A DNA stretch of 64,000 nucleotides from Galerina marginata (taxonomy: Eukaryota > Basidiomycota > Agaricomycetes > Agaricales > Galerinaceae): contig JAECYW010000025.1 of NCBI GenBank assembly GCA_023014335.1, positions 248,001 to 312,000 on the forward strand, given 5' to 3'. This document shows positions 34,697-45,397 of the stretch, piece by piece (position 1 is the first letter of the stretch; each line of letters starts with the position of its first letter). Made by a program: the position numbers and the translations under genes. The notes beneath the pieces are model-generated. The model had not been told where the DNA came from, ran no database searches, and saw only the letters and a list, made by a program, of their open reading frames with translations.

Positions 34697-37247
34697 AGAG
34701 GAAGAGGAAAGAAGTGAGGGGAGAACTCACAGGCGGTTGATCAGCCAGCACTCACTCTATGCTTAGCGGAATGATTGGGGCTATGTAGGGATCTTCTATC
34801 GAATTCTATCATCGATCTCCTTTGATAACTGTTTCGAGACACTGTAAAGGGCCCGTGCTGGAGGCTGATTGGAGAATAGCCTAGAATAGCCTGTGATAAA
34901 TACCGCCATGCGACCTACTTAAAAGCGACGGACATCATAAATCAAATCCTGCAATGAACTGCATGATAGTTTCGCGAGGTTTGGTGACAAGGACTCCATT
35001 AATCAAGCGTTAGAGCCTTGTAATAGACCGTAATAATCTGTTGATTGTACATGCCTTCGTCCTCCGAGTTGAAGTAGAGAGTCGTGCACTTCGAATTTGT
35101 TATCACTTTGCGGTCCATCATGGCATCAGAAATTATTGTCACTTTCGGAGCAAATGCATACGACTCCGAAACACGTTCCAGAATTAAGCGCAGAAGTACC
35201 TCATCCTTCACAGAATCAGGTTCCAAAGTAGTGATTATGGCGGAAGTCGGCGGGTGAATGAAGTGGACACGACAGAAATGCTACTCGAGTAGGCCAGATA
35301 TAAGTCGTTACTAGTAGTGAGTTGACCGCAAAAGAACGAGCTCGAGTCTCAGCTCCGAAGTCTGTCAAGAAGCGGAATTCCTCTGGCTTCACTGAGCTGC
35401 AAAGGATTAAAGCAATTAGATTATCAAAAGCCAGAGTAAGCGTCCAGCAATCGAGAACAACGTTGCGACCGGAAGGAGTCGGGTGTGCGGAAAAATAGGA
35501 ATCACGGACGCAATATGGATGCTAGCCACAGCCAAATCTACCATTCCCATCACTGTTGGCGGCAACGCAGCAAACCTAATCGCAAACACCTTTCTGCGCA
35601 TGTGCTTCAAAGATCTACAAATAATTATTTATTCGTACTTATTCGTCCTCAAAGGTTTCAAAGAATGTACCTTGACGAGTGAGCTCTAGCAAGCATTGCT
35701 TTGTAGCTCTACCAACAAGGATTGCCTGCGCTGCGCTGTTCGTTAGCAGAGCTTGGTCAATTGACGGGCGACGGGATGTATTTACTTACCCTAAACTTTC
35801 AAATAGCCAGATTCAAATCGGAGGCCTTGATGTCAACCAGAAAGACTGTCTAGCGGCGCCAAATTCAAATCGACGCATTCAACTTCAGAGTAGCCGCGTT
35901 TTCAGGACTTTCCGACGTGATCTTCGTATCGAACCGTCTACATCGGGATTCCTGATGGACAGCAAAAAGATCCTCAGTAAGATACAGAACTTCAAGTGTT
36001 TGGTTCCACGGAGGCCAGTAAATCTTTGATCTTGCGGGTCGGGAAGTGGTTAATAATACAGCCAACGGGAAAGGAAAACAGCCGATGAGGTGTAGCTCCG
36101 TCCATTAGGCTCTTACTGCCTTGCGAAAAAGTCGAATGTCACAGCAAACGTTGACGGCGTCTTCGTCAGGTACGCCAGCAACAAAAGATCCAGTGCACAG
36201 CCTCCGGTAGACGGCATTTGCGCGACAGATAGAGTAGCTTGAATGCTTCCCAATACGGGAAGTTGGAGTGTGCAAGCCGATCGCCAGAAAGAGCGATAAG
36301 TCGGTACGAGGTCGGCCTCCAATCTCTCGAGCAATGACACGTCGCTAGTACTAGTAGGATGAAGGAGCTTTGTACCAACGACTTCTGAATGTATGACCAA
36401 ATGACAAAGATTTGGACTGCAAAAACCTAGACTACGTACCCTGGGCCTCTCGCCGAATACCGATTGGAGGAGATCTTCGGCCCCAGAAAGCAATTTTTTA
36501 TCGTTGATATGAATTTAGCAGAGCAGCACGAACTCGGATCCTGTGGACGACCTTTTTTCCATTCCTCTGTACTGCGCAAAAGCAAGTTGGAGTTGAGAAC
36601 AAGAGCCCACAAGACAGCAATGCAATAGCCACGTTCCTCCAATTGGACCACACTTTGAATTTATATCGAGGAGACTGGAGTAAAAAGGGCAGAAATCGAT
36701 TGTTTCTGATCCGTCTCAAGTTTGTTCGACTCGAGTCCCTGCTTTTGGAAGGGCGCACGTGACCACGTGACCTCCGTCCCGAGCAGAGCTGAGCAGCCCC
36801 AGCCACGATTAGATTACATACACTGACAGTAAATGCACAAGGTGACGGCGCATTCTCGCAATCTATTCGCCGGTTGCCCGCAACGCCATACTACGTGGCT
36901 GTCCGACGAGCTTTCCGAGCTTTGTCAAATCTGAACCGCAAGGGTAGGCTTATATATAATTACTTCATGGACGAACTGACATATTCCACGCAGCTTCTTA
37001 TGAGTAACGGAAATCAGTATTGCAATCGCTGACTGTGCTCGTAGGCGAGGACGGCTCGAAGAGAGAAGCTTTCAGCGAAATATGGAGAAGCCAATAAGGT
37101 TGAGGTCGGAAGATCGAATCACGTATCAGTCAAGGTTGGGCGGCTTGGTTCCTACCAGTACTTGGTTTTGATACACCCGCACTGACTGACAGGCGCCATA
37201 AATCCATATGTATTTATAATCCAGTATGTATTGCATTCCCAACATCG
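34697..37247. other. Unresolved stretch, possible minus-strand gene at 35.0-36.8 kb
   Basis: Several protein-like minus-strand pieces occur. One near 34999-35226 contains LILERVSESYAFAPKVTIIS. One near 35440-35600 contains LPPTVMGMVDLAVASIHIAS. One near 35870-36010 contains LEVLYLTEDLFAVHQESRCR. A 126-codon ORF spans 36113-36493. Potential splice sites exist, but I could not build one consistent gene and no domain is recognised. Position between DUF6534 and F-box genes gives no clue. Nothing is seen between 36.8 and 37.2 kb. Confidence 0.25.
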
Positions 37248-38816
37248 TTAATCAAGTAAAGAACCAATGGGCAAATGTCCAGAGTAGATAACCTCCGTAA
37301 TTAAACCGGGTATCTTTTGCAGCCGTTCGAATTGACTTGAGGGACACTCCGCCTTGAGGATAAGCTTCAAAGTAAAGGCCTCTGCAGAAATTCCGCTTCG
37401 CGTCCTAACATCAATGAAGTCTTCGACGGGGGACATGTCAGTGTAGTCCATTACACCGTCCACAAGGATTCTTTTGAGTGACGGGAATAGTAAGACCGCA
37501 TTGTCGGCTTGAATATTATTTAGAAAGCTAAACGTTCCAGCTCCGGTGTGCAACCTTTCGACGGAGGCGAGAGCATGAATGAATCTCACCAGATACAACC
37601 CTGGTAGAATATCCTCTGCGAATGACACAGATAGCATTAACGTGGTGATACCGTTAAGTGGAAGTGCCGGAAAAGAGGCCAGGAAGGTGGACACAATTTG
37701 CGGGCTGAAATGAATCATTCTACCCGATACGAGGAAGCGAAATCTGCGTTGAGGTGAGAAACTGGATAGAAATTCGAAGCGATGGATAGATAAATGGATT
37801 TGCAGGTGGGTAGTTCTGGTTAGATCTTCACAACGTCCCGAATATGCCGAAAGAATATGCCGACAAAGATCCATGGTCTTTTCATCCGGTAGTTCGTGGT
37901 TGTAAGCACCTGCGAAATCAAGGGTGCACGCGCTGGCAGGGATGATGTGCGTCAGTAGGGAAAGGTGGGCATTGACTTCGACTCCGGTAAGGAACTTTAT
38001 GTCTCCGAGGTGCGGAAGAGAAACCTGTGGAAGTGGAGAAGCAGGTGGAAGTCGACGGAAGGCTTGTGCATTCAAATTGCTTGCGTGGTATGAAGTGATA
38101 GATGTTAAATTCTCAAGGAATGTCATACGACTAAGACAGGTGAGGAGGTCGGAGACGGGAACGGGTGAATGAAATACCAATTTGCGGAGTTTCGCGACGG
38201 AGAATGTGGTCAATTTGACCGCCATATATTTTACAGACAGCGAGCGTAGTTCTGGGGCTTGATTCGCGAAAAGTACGAAATCGGGAGAGGAAAGATACCG
38301 AGGTGCGTTGTGCCACGAAAAGCGGAAATGTTGAAGTGAGGGAGCCGTACGACCGAATACGCGCCACTCTGCCAGGTGGGATGGTGAAAAGCTGACCCGG
38401 AAATCCAGGTATCGTATCCTGTCCCAGTGTTCGTTTAGCGCACATTCCAGAAAGAACTGGAGTGGTTTAGCCAACGAGTGGTGAAAAACTGCTCTGATTT
38501 GGAGCGGTGCGGTGCCAGTTCTGCGAAAAACCTCCGTTCTCCATTCTCCTCCGTTCCGGGTCAAGGCGCCCAGGTCGATGATACTGGCCCACAATGACGA
38601 TGATCCGAGAGCCAGCTCCCGCCAGATGGAGCAAACTTGAGAGGTACGTCGCAACGTTTCAAGGGCATGCGGCCTTTCTTCAGTTTCTTGGTCAATATCT
38701 GCGTTGACGGAGAAGATCTGCCAGAGTATTTCGTTGGAGAGCTGTGAAATTGCTGAGGCACTTTCTAATCCTTTGTTCAAAATTGACTCGGCCATATCTA
38801 CCAAAACTTCCTTCAC
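37248..38816 (-). CDS. F-box protein with leucine-rich C-terminal region (paralogue 1)
   Basis: A single exon encodes 522 residues. The start at 38816 (MKEVLVDMAESIL) is followed by a second possible Met seven codons on. Residues about 22-80 form an F-box of the agaricomycete type: LSNEILWQIF, RRTSQVCSIWRELALGSSSLW, then ASIIDLG. F-box proteins recruit targets to SCF ubiquitin ligases through Skp1. The rest is irregular leucine-rich sequence (LQHFRFSW, LRSLSVKYM, KLRKLVFHSP) likely to fold as degenerate LRRs for target binding. It is about 30-40 percent identical by eye to the next gene in the same orientation, so the pair arose by tandem duplication. Such families are large and fast-evolving in mushrooms; the target is unknown. 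Confidence 0.85.
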   Translation of the reverse strand: MKEVLVDMAESILNKGLESASAISQLSNEILWQIFSVNADIDQETEERPHALETLRRTSQVCSIWRELALGSSSLWASIIDLGALTRNGGEWRTEVFRRTGTAPLQIRAVFHHSLAKPLQFFLECALNEHWDRIRYLDFRVSFSPSHLAEWRVFGRTAPSLQHFRFSWHNAPRYLSSPDFVLFANQAPELRSLSVKYMAVKLTTFSVAKLRKLVFHSPVPVSDLLTCLSRMTFLENLTSITSYHASNLNAQAFRRLPPASPLPQVSLPHLGDIKFLTGVEVNAHLSLLTHIIPASACTLDFAGAYNHELPDEKTMDLCRHILSAYSGRCEDLTRTTHLQIHLSIHRFEFLSSFSPQRRFRFLVSGRMIHFSPQIVSTFLASFPALPLNGITTLMLSVSFAEDILPGLYLVRFIHALASVERLHTGAGTFSFLNNIQADNAVLLFPSLKRILVDGVMDYTDMSPVEDFIDVRTRSGISAEAFTLKLILKAECPSSQFERLQKIPGLITEVIYSGHLPIGSLLD

Positions 38817-39150
38817 TGTTTTACTTTGAAGTGGAGAAACTGTCGACTATCTTATCTTCTGAGGTGACCGGTGACTGTTTCTTGACTCTGGCTTGCCCGT
38901 CGATGGCGGTACTTTCGATAGACACAGGATGTCCGATGAACTCACAAAAAGGAAACGGACCGGAGTGTTTTCGTCATCGGACCGCGTCCGTCTCTTTGCG
39001 ACTGACGAGATCTAATCTAATCAGATCTATGGCCTCTGACGACAATGGGACCCGGAATGGATCACAGGATTCGGCATTCATTTGAATTTTCACTGATGTT
39101 TCTAACAAAATATACGAAACGTTAAAACTAGCTACAGGCATCTACTCATA

Positions 39151-40701
39151 TTAGTCGAACTCAGAAATATCACCGTAGCAAGTGACATCCATTGTCAGAC
39201 CCGATATAGCCTCGAGATTTCCAATATCTAAATGGACTGGGCAGTTGATCCTCAGAGTAAGTCTGTCAGGAAGGATTCCCATCACACGTCTTGAATCGAT
39301 GAAATTAATGATTGTTGAAACACCCTCTTCGTCTGACACATCACCGAATATCAGGGTTTTGAGGGACGGGAATATACTCGCCGCATTTTCAACCCGGAGA
39401 ATGTCCAGAAATCTAAGCGTCTGGACGTCAGTCTTCAGCTCTTCGACACAGGTCAGCGAGTGAACGAGTTTTCTGAGATATAAGCCCGCAGCCAAGGGCT
39501 CGGGGTATTCCAAATGAAATGTGAACGTCTTGAGCTTGTGGAGTCGGAGGGCTGGGAAAGAGGCTAGAAGGGCGGATGTAGTTTGAGGATCAAATTCCAG
39601 ATCGCGAATGGATAAGATGAAGCGGAAAATTCGTCTCGACGATAAGGCGGGTATGAAGCTAAACCGACGAATTCCAATTCTTAGTTGCAAATCGATTGTG
39701 GTGGCTAAATCAGTGCAATATCTTGAATAGGCCGAAAGAACCTCAGCGTATTGGTTAATGCTGTTTAGGTCGAGAGATTCGTGGGCACAGATGCCGACGA
39801 AATCGAGAGAACACCCATGAGCAGGTATTATGTGTGCCAACAGAGTAAAATGAGTGTCCACTCCATCAAGGACGAATATTTTGATCTTTCTGAGGTGCGG
39901 AAGAGCGACCATTGGAAGTGTGGATTGACTGGTTAAGATTGGGGTTGAGACCGTTGATGTCAAGCTCATGAGGAGAGGTGTCCGATTAAGGCCATCGAGG
40001 AGATCTGGAAGGGAGGTAATTGAATCCAGCACAAGTACACAAAGATTTGGGGCTGAAAGGGTAGATAGTTTTACTGTAATGTGGGCCACAGATAATGTGT
40101 GTAGCAATGGTGCAGTGTCGGAGAATAAATTGAACTCTGGGGAAGCGAGGAATGCTGGGCTCTTTGCCCATGAGAAGCTGAATAAACGGAGGGAGGGTGC
40201 GGGTCGTTCAAATACGCGCCACATATCTTCCTGAATTGGCGGGAAGCTGCCGAATTGCAAGATTAAAACTTGCACCCGGTTCCAATGCTCGTTGAAGATT
40301 CGTTCGAGAAAGCCTTCGACCCTTCGATACATCTGTTCTTGAACAGCACCTTTAATGTGAAGCAGAGCCGTTCCCGTCCTACAAAAAACCGTATCTCGCC
40401 ATTCCCCGCCTTTCTGTGACAAGTAGCCCAGGTTGAGAACGCGGGCCCATAATGAGGACGATGCGAGAGCAAGTTCTCGCCAACTGGAACATACTTGCGA
40501 TGTGCGTCGCAGGGTGTTAAGGGAAGGGATCTGGGGCTCGGTTCCTTGAAACATGTTTGCGTTCAGAAAGAAGATATGCCATAGGATTTCATTCCCAAGT
40601 TTGAAGATCGGCGGGCTAGTTGAACTTTCTGATTGCATCATGAAGGGAAAGACCAAGGAAAGACGATGAGTACTCATTTTATTTTCAACAATGTTGGGCA
40701 A
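39151..40701 (-). CDS. F-box protein with leucine-rich C-terminal region (paralogue 2)
   Basis: A single exon encodes 516 residues, starting MPNIVENKMSTHR at 40701; the Met at residue 9 is an alternative. The F-box lies at about residues 33-90: LGNEILWHIF, LRRTSQVCSSWRELALASSS, LWARVLNLG. The remainder tracks paralogue 1 closely in order: GGEWRDTVFCRTGTALLHIK, HIIPAHGCSLDFVG, FPALRLHKLKTFTF and a final segment with IFPSLKTLIFGDVSD. The two genes are 334 bp apart and lack introns, consistent with local duplication. The role is presumably as an SCF substrate receptor; the substrate is unknown. Confidence 0.85.
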   Translation of the reverse strand: MPNIVENKMSTHRLSLVFPFMMQSESSTSPPIFKLGNEILWHIFFLNANMFQGTEPQIPSLNTLRRTSQVCSSWRELALASSSLWARVLNLGYLSQKGGEWRDTVFCRTGTALLHIKGAVQEQMYRRVEGFLERIFNEHWNRVQVLILQFGSFPPIQEDMWRVFERPAPSLRLFSFSWAKSPAFLASPEFNLFSDTAPLLHTLSVAHITVKLSTLSAPNLCVLVLDSITSLPDLLDGLNRTPLLMSLTSTVSTPILTSQSTLPMVALPHLRKIKIFVLDGVDTHFTLLAHIIPAHGCSLDFVGICAHESLDLNSINQYAEVLSAYSRYCTDLATTIDLQLRIGIRRFSFIPALSSRRIFRFILSIRDLEFDPQTTSALLASFPALRLHKLKTFTFHLEYPEPLAAGLYLRKLVHSLTCVEELKTDVQTLRFLDILRVENAASIFPSLKTLIFGDVSDEEGVSTIINFIDSRRVMGILPDRLTLRINCPVHLDIGNLEAISGLTMDVTCYGDISEFD

Positions 40702-41277
40702 TTATTTGCCGACTGATGGCCGGTCGGACGAAGATCAAACTAACAACAGTGCTGGACGGTCTGGAGGTATACATAAATGATTCGGATTTTAGAGTTCTTT
40801 GGCTTGAACCCTGGACTCTGCGTCCCCAAGAAAGCGAACAAAAATTAATTGAAGATTAAGGTCACGACTTACACTATCGTTCTCGACCCTCGGTACAGCC
40901 TGAGTGATCGAAACAATTACATTCGACTCGGACTCAAAACCAGAATCGAAGAACTACATAGGCACCAAGTGATAGCATATAAGTTATCACTACCTCCTCC
41001 TCAGGAGACTGTACGATTAAGGGTCATAATCCCATTGGGCCGTCCTTTTGCGTGTCTAAAATGGCATCGACCTCGCAGGGTTATATACTACAATAGCGTG
41101 TCGCCGAATATTTGAACCAAAGGTTAGCGTCCGACCGAATAAAAGATTAAATAATTGCAATTAAACACGGGCAGCCTTGAATATGTGCGACTCCGTTGGT
41201 GTTGAATGCAGGAAGGACGAATGAAGTCGACTACAATCCCAGGAAATTTTAAGAAGCTCGAAGCTGCTCGATCTTTT
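40702..41277. other. Intergenic between F-box paralogue 2 and the acidic protein gene
   Basis: The short sequence holds only ORFs of fewer than 90 codons without motifs. It probably contains the promoter of F-box paralogue 2 and the 3' UTR of the gene to its right. Confidence 0.4.
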
Positions 41278-42968
41278 TTATTTCTCTGGCTGGCGTTGAG
41301 CTGAAAATGGAAGATAAAGCAAATGGAATAGAAGAGTATAAAATGAATCATCACGTACGTTTCTTCCCTTTAGACTTAGCAGATCTACCGGCTAGTCTAC
41401 GGTCCTCCGATGAATCCGAGTGATCATCAGCAAAATTCGACGAATGGGAGCTGGACGGAACACGATCGTGATCGTCTTCCTTCTCACTGACATACATATC
41501 ACTCGAAGTAGAAGACGATGGTGAGGGAGACCGATAAGAGGTGCGTGGAACTTCGAGTTCACTCGGATCGGGTGATGGATATTGTTCGCGATACCGGCGA
41601 GGATTGGAAACAAAACCTTCGGCAGGTGGAGCATTTCTTGACGTAGTCGGCGACGCAGGGGGCCTTGACGAGGACGAGCCGTTGAAAGAACGGTCCCCGT
41701 CCCCGCGCTGCATTACAGTCGACCGCACGTCGGCAGATCCGCCGCGTTGGCTGCTTGACCTTTGTGGGCGATCCGTTGGCGACGCAGGGGACCTTGACGA
41801 TGAAGTGGCATTGGCAGAAAAGTCCACGTCCACGCCGCCGCGCTGCATCGCAGTCGACCGTATGTCGGCAGATCCGCTCGTGCTTTGGCTGCTTGACCTC
41901 TGGGGACGATCCAATGGGTATGGCGAGGGTTGGGCGTTAGACCTGGGATCTGCATGCCGACTCGAATCATCGAGTTGAAGGCGGTAGGGCGTAGGACCCG
42001 GTCCCCACCCGCCAGGCGGAGAACTTGGCCCTCTAGGACCTTCGCTTTGGGTAAAGCGAGGATCTGTGGAGCCATAATTCATCGGCTGTGGTCCGGGACG
42101 TTGAGAATTCTGAAAATCGGGTGCGTAGGGACCGTAGGAATGGCCGCCGCCACGGGGAGGTCCTGCTTCCGACATGTCAGGAAGTTGAACGACATGACAT
42201 GCATGACAAGCCATATTATTAAACACCCACCCCTTCCAGGTAAGTTACTGGGCCCAGGGTTTCCGAGAACAGCAGGACTGCTCCGCACGTGCGGCCCTAT
42301 AGAATAATAGAATTAGCACAGCGTTACAGGCCAGTCAAATGAACAGACCTGATTCCTGTGGAAAGACTCCGCCAGGTGGGTAGAGTGGGGCAGGCGGGGG
42401 GCGTTGTGGTGGTCCTCTGGGGTCGCCACGACCACGACCTAAAAATTACATTATCTCGCAAATTCAAACGGTTGGCAGCGCATAACGTACCCAGTCGGGA
42501 GGGGTCAATCCCTCTGCCTCCGCCGCGATAAGGTGGAATGAAAGGACCTCGCTGGGGAGGTAGGTCGCCATAGTAGTTCCCAGAAACAGACATAAAATTC
42601 CCCGCGGTGATGGTAAAATTGGAGCTTTCTCTGAAGTAGGAAATAGACCGATTGGAGACAGGCATAGGACCTGGTCTCCCTCTCATATATCCTCGAGTTG
42701 GATAACCCCCACGATAGTAGTGTCCGCCCACCGTAGAGAAGTTGCCACCGTCAATCGCAAAACCACTAGCACGTTCGAAGTACGCAGTTTCTTCACGGTG
42801 ACGATTCGATTGGTAGGGGGCCTCTCCTTCATCGCCGTTCTCATCCTCATCGAATTCCTCCTCGTCCTCCTCCTCATCGTAACTATGCTCGTCTTCATGA
42901 TGTCGTTCTTCGTAGGGGTTGTGGGTATGCGACATATCGACTTCCTCGACAGGGAGGTGTGTTGGCAA
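41278..42968 (-). CDS. Acidic/Ser-rich low-complexity protein with two G-G-x-F-x-x-V-x-G-x motifs
   Basis: Exon 1 (42968 to about 42492) encodes a Glu/Asp-rich stretch (YDEEEDEEEFDEDENGDEGE). Two copies of a short beta-type motif follow: FAIDGGNFSTVGGHYYRG and FTITAGNFMSVSGNYYGD. Later exons are Pro/Gly/Ser-rich. They include a tandem repeat of about 45 residues (RPQRSSSQ...GSADIRSTAMQRG, then RPQRSSSQRGGSADVRSTVM) and a long Ser/Asp-rich region. A last exon brought in from a CAG acceptor at about 41294 ends in a basic tail (KSKGKK... then stop at 41278). In mushrooms such motifs often precede NACHT/NLR-type ATPase domains; none is present here. No signal peptide; a cytosolic or nuclear location is likely. 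Exon borders in the middle are approximate. Confidence 0.65.
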
Positions 42969-43752
42969 GAAGTAGAGTCAAGAGCGTTATCGATCGATGC
43001 TCAAGCGCCCGTCACACCACACTGGTGATCCTGTTCCTGATGAATTAATTTTGCATCCCTTCGAGACAGGTGACCTAAATTGTTCACCAGATCTGTCAAT
43101 CGTGGGTAGTGCACCTAAATTTGGCATGGGAAGTCTCGTTCAAACCCTCAAGGTGGAGATGGTGAGCGGCAAGGAGACGCCATGTGGTGGATTCTGACCT
43201 ATTCTGACAATCTTCCCAGAATGCAGGATGAAAGCGAATCTTAGCTTGGCTAAGGATTATGAATTTCGGCGCCGAAGGTCTACGTGATGAGTCGGCGGTG
43301 TACCCAGAGAGGTCGAGCTGGAAGAAGAGCTTCGCCTTGGAAGATGATTTTGGGATGATTGGTGTGATACAAGGAGTCATTGTCAAGGACGCGTGGTGTC
43401 GCGTGGCTGTGCTGGACGCGGCGGCCCGGATTTGCGGACTCTTTATTCAGAGAAATGGTAAACTCGAGATTCGAGACTGCTGCGCCAGAGCTCATCTCAT
43501 CGACAGATGGAGGGCGGTGATGACTTGGAAGTGGTCCTTATTTAACTAAAACATACACACCCCATCCGCCCGCAAAGTACGTCCGATAAATCCAAATTCT
43601 GATACACAAAAACAGCCCTATATTACGCTCGACGGCATTCTACACAATAATTCCTTCGCGATTTAAGACGTAAGTACACCGTTACTCAGTCGTCTGTAAC
43701 ATATACCGGGATATCAGCGTCAAATGGGACATTGCAGTAAGAGGAGTACTAG
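42969..43752. other. Intergenic between the two motif-sharing genes
   Basis: ORFs of 60-96 codons occur on both strands without domains or splice support. The stretch likely holds the promoter of the left gene and the 3' UTR of the right gene. Confidence 0.4.
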
Positions 43753-44453
43753 TCAAACCTGGGTCGTGCGTTTCCTGGTCTCTTTCGTCCTCCGAGGCAA
43801 GCGGTTACCGCTCGTCGATGCTTCTTGAGCTCCAGGATTTGGATTTAGATCAGGTACTGGGGTGGTCGACGATGAAGTCTGATTCATTCTGTAACTATCC
43901 GCATTTTCGTTAGGCGGAAACTGATAATCCGAGTAATTAACTTGTGCTGGAGCAAAATATACACAGTTTAGCCTCGCAGAAATCAGGCGCAAGTTGTGAG
44001 AATTGTACCTAGTGGAGTGAAAGCCAAGGGGTCGTCCGTTGCGTAATTCCCCTTAATCAGTTGCTTTTTAACTTCTCGCATAGTCGTGCGTTTGGCGCCG
44101 TTGAGCATGACTATCCCCCTCCCCGCTCCTTTAGGCGCCGGCGGGGGGAGATTGGAGGCGTTAGCCACAGCGAACTGTCCCGCGGAGACGTTCCCTTCAA
44201 TGACGGTTATGGATCCACCATAGATATTGGTGTCCGTTGCACCACTGAAAATGTCGATACCAATGTAGTCAGAGATAGACTGTTGAGTCGGAGGTTGGTT
44301 CCCACCGCCTGGTGCTGTATTTCCAGGAAGGCGATCGTCATCTTCTTCACTACCTTCACTGTCGCTAGTATCAACGTCGATGTCGTCCGCCTCTCTGGTC
44401 GTCTTGCGGGGGTTGAAGCTCTGGTGTTGGAATTTTCCAGATGGATTGCTCAT
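43753..44453 (-). CDS. Small acidic protein with a single GG-x-V-x-GN motif, related to its neighbour
   Basis: There are two exons. Exon 1 starts MSNPSGKFQHQSF at 44453, has an acidic run (DVDTSDSEGSEEDDD), then FSGATDTNIYGGSITVIEGN. That segment is the same kind of unit as the motifs in the gene to its left. Exon 1 then ends at a CTAG|GTACAA donor near 44008. Exon 2 resumes with AQVNYSDYQFPPNENADSYR and ends in a basic tail (PRRTKETRKRTTQV). The total is about 210 residues, with no signal peptide or membrane segment. Acidic N-terminus, motif, disordered middle and basic end mirror the neighbour, so the two are probably diverged relatives. Function is unknown; this motif type is seen at the N-termini of fungal NLR-like proteins. 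Confidence 0.68.
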
Positions 44454-45397
44454 GGTGGATTGGTCGAATTCCGTTTTCCGAGGAAGTTAAACTGACCCTA
44501 TTATAATAATCGATCAAATCTGACAGGCGCCCACAACGTCAAAATACTTGTTCCGGATTCGTGTCCTATGTTCGCAGGCACAGGTCAATCAGCTTGTCAA
44601 CCTTGTACTTTGTAACCCGAACATCCTGAAATAGTCTACGTTGCGTGATGGACCATTGAGAAACGGGATTGTAGCATATGATGTGGGCATGGGGTGATGG
44701 GGGGATGGGTGTATATTAATACCTATGGGAACTCGGTCAGACAAATGAAATCCGAGCTTCCTTTCTGAATCATGTATCCTCGACCTCTGTATAGCCTTGC
44801 TTGAGGTGAGTCAGACGATCCCAGCATTGAAGTGAGGCAAGGAGAGATGTTCAGAATCAAAAAAAAAAAGTACAGGCAGGAGGAATTTGAAGCCAGCGGC
44901 GGATAAGATTAGATTGCTGACTCGAGCAGATTAGATTTGTGGCTGTGTGATTCCCTGCAACTCCATCCTCAAGGAAATCCGAGAGGATTCACCAGCTGTG
45001 CAACATCTGTCACTGGCAAATTCATCGCCTATAATTACAGTATATCGCGGCCAATGATATTACTCTCATCCTGGACGCGGTCCAGTAACGAACATTATCC
45101 TTGCTTGGTCTTGACATGTACTTTCCAGACTGCTAGCTTGCTCGCCGCACTGAGCGAGACCCGAGCTGCTTGGTTAGGCCTAAGAGGTGTACACCGACGG
45201 GCGCACACAGCGTTTTTGCCCTTCCTCCCACCGTTGCGCTCGAAAATTGGCGATTGGATTCAAAGCCGTATCTAGGATTGCTGTTATGTAGGTCTAATAC
45301 CTCTTTAGCTTTAGGTGTCAACCCATCCAATAACGTTATGATATAATCGTCGATTGAAACCATACCGGTGATATCTGGAAATGCTACTGTCATACTG
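44454..45397. other. Intergenic, no gene recognised
   Basis: Contains an A-run (near 44859) and short ORFs without motifs (44937-45275 plus, 45133-45426 minus). The left part presumably holds the promoter of the acidic protein gene. Confidence 0.4.

Noticed and set aside
43259..43549. A 96-codon ORF between the two motif-sharing genes
   Set aside because: Both strands are open, no splice-supported extension was found and no motif is visible.
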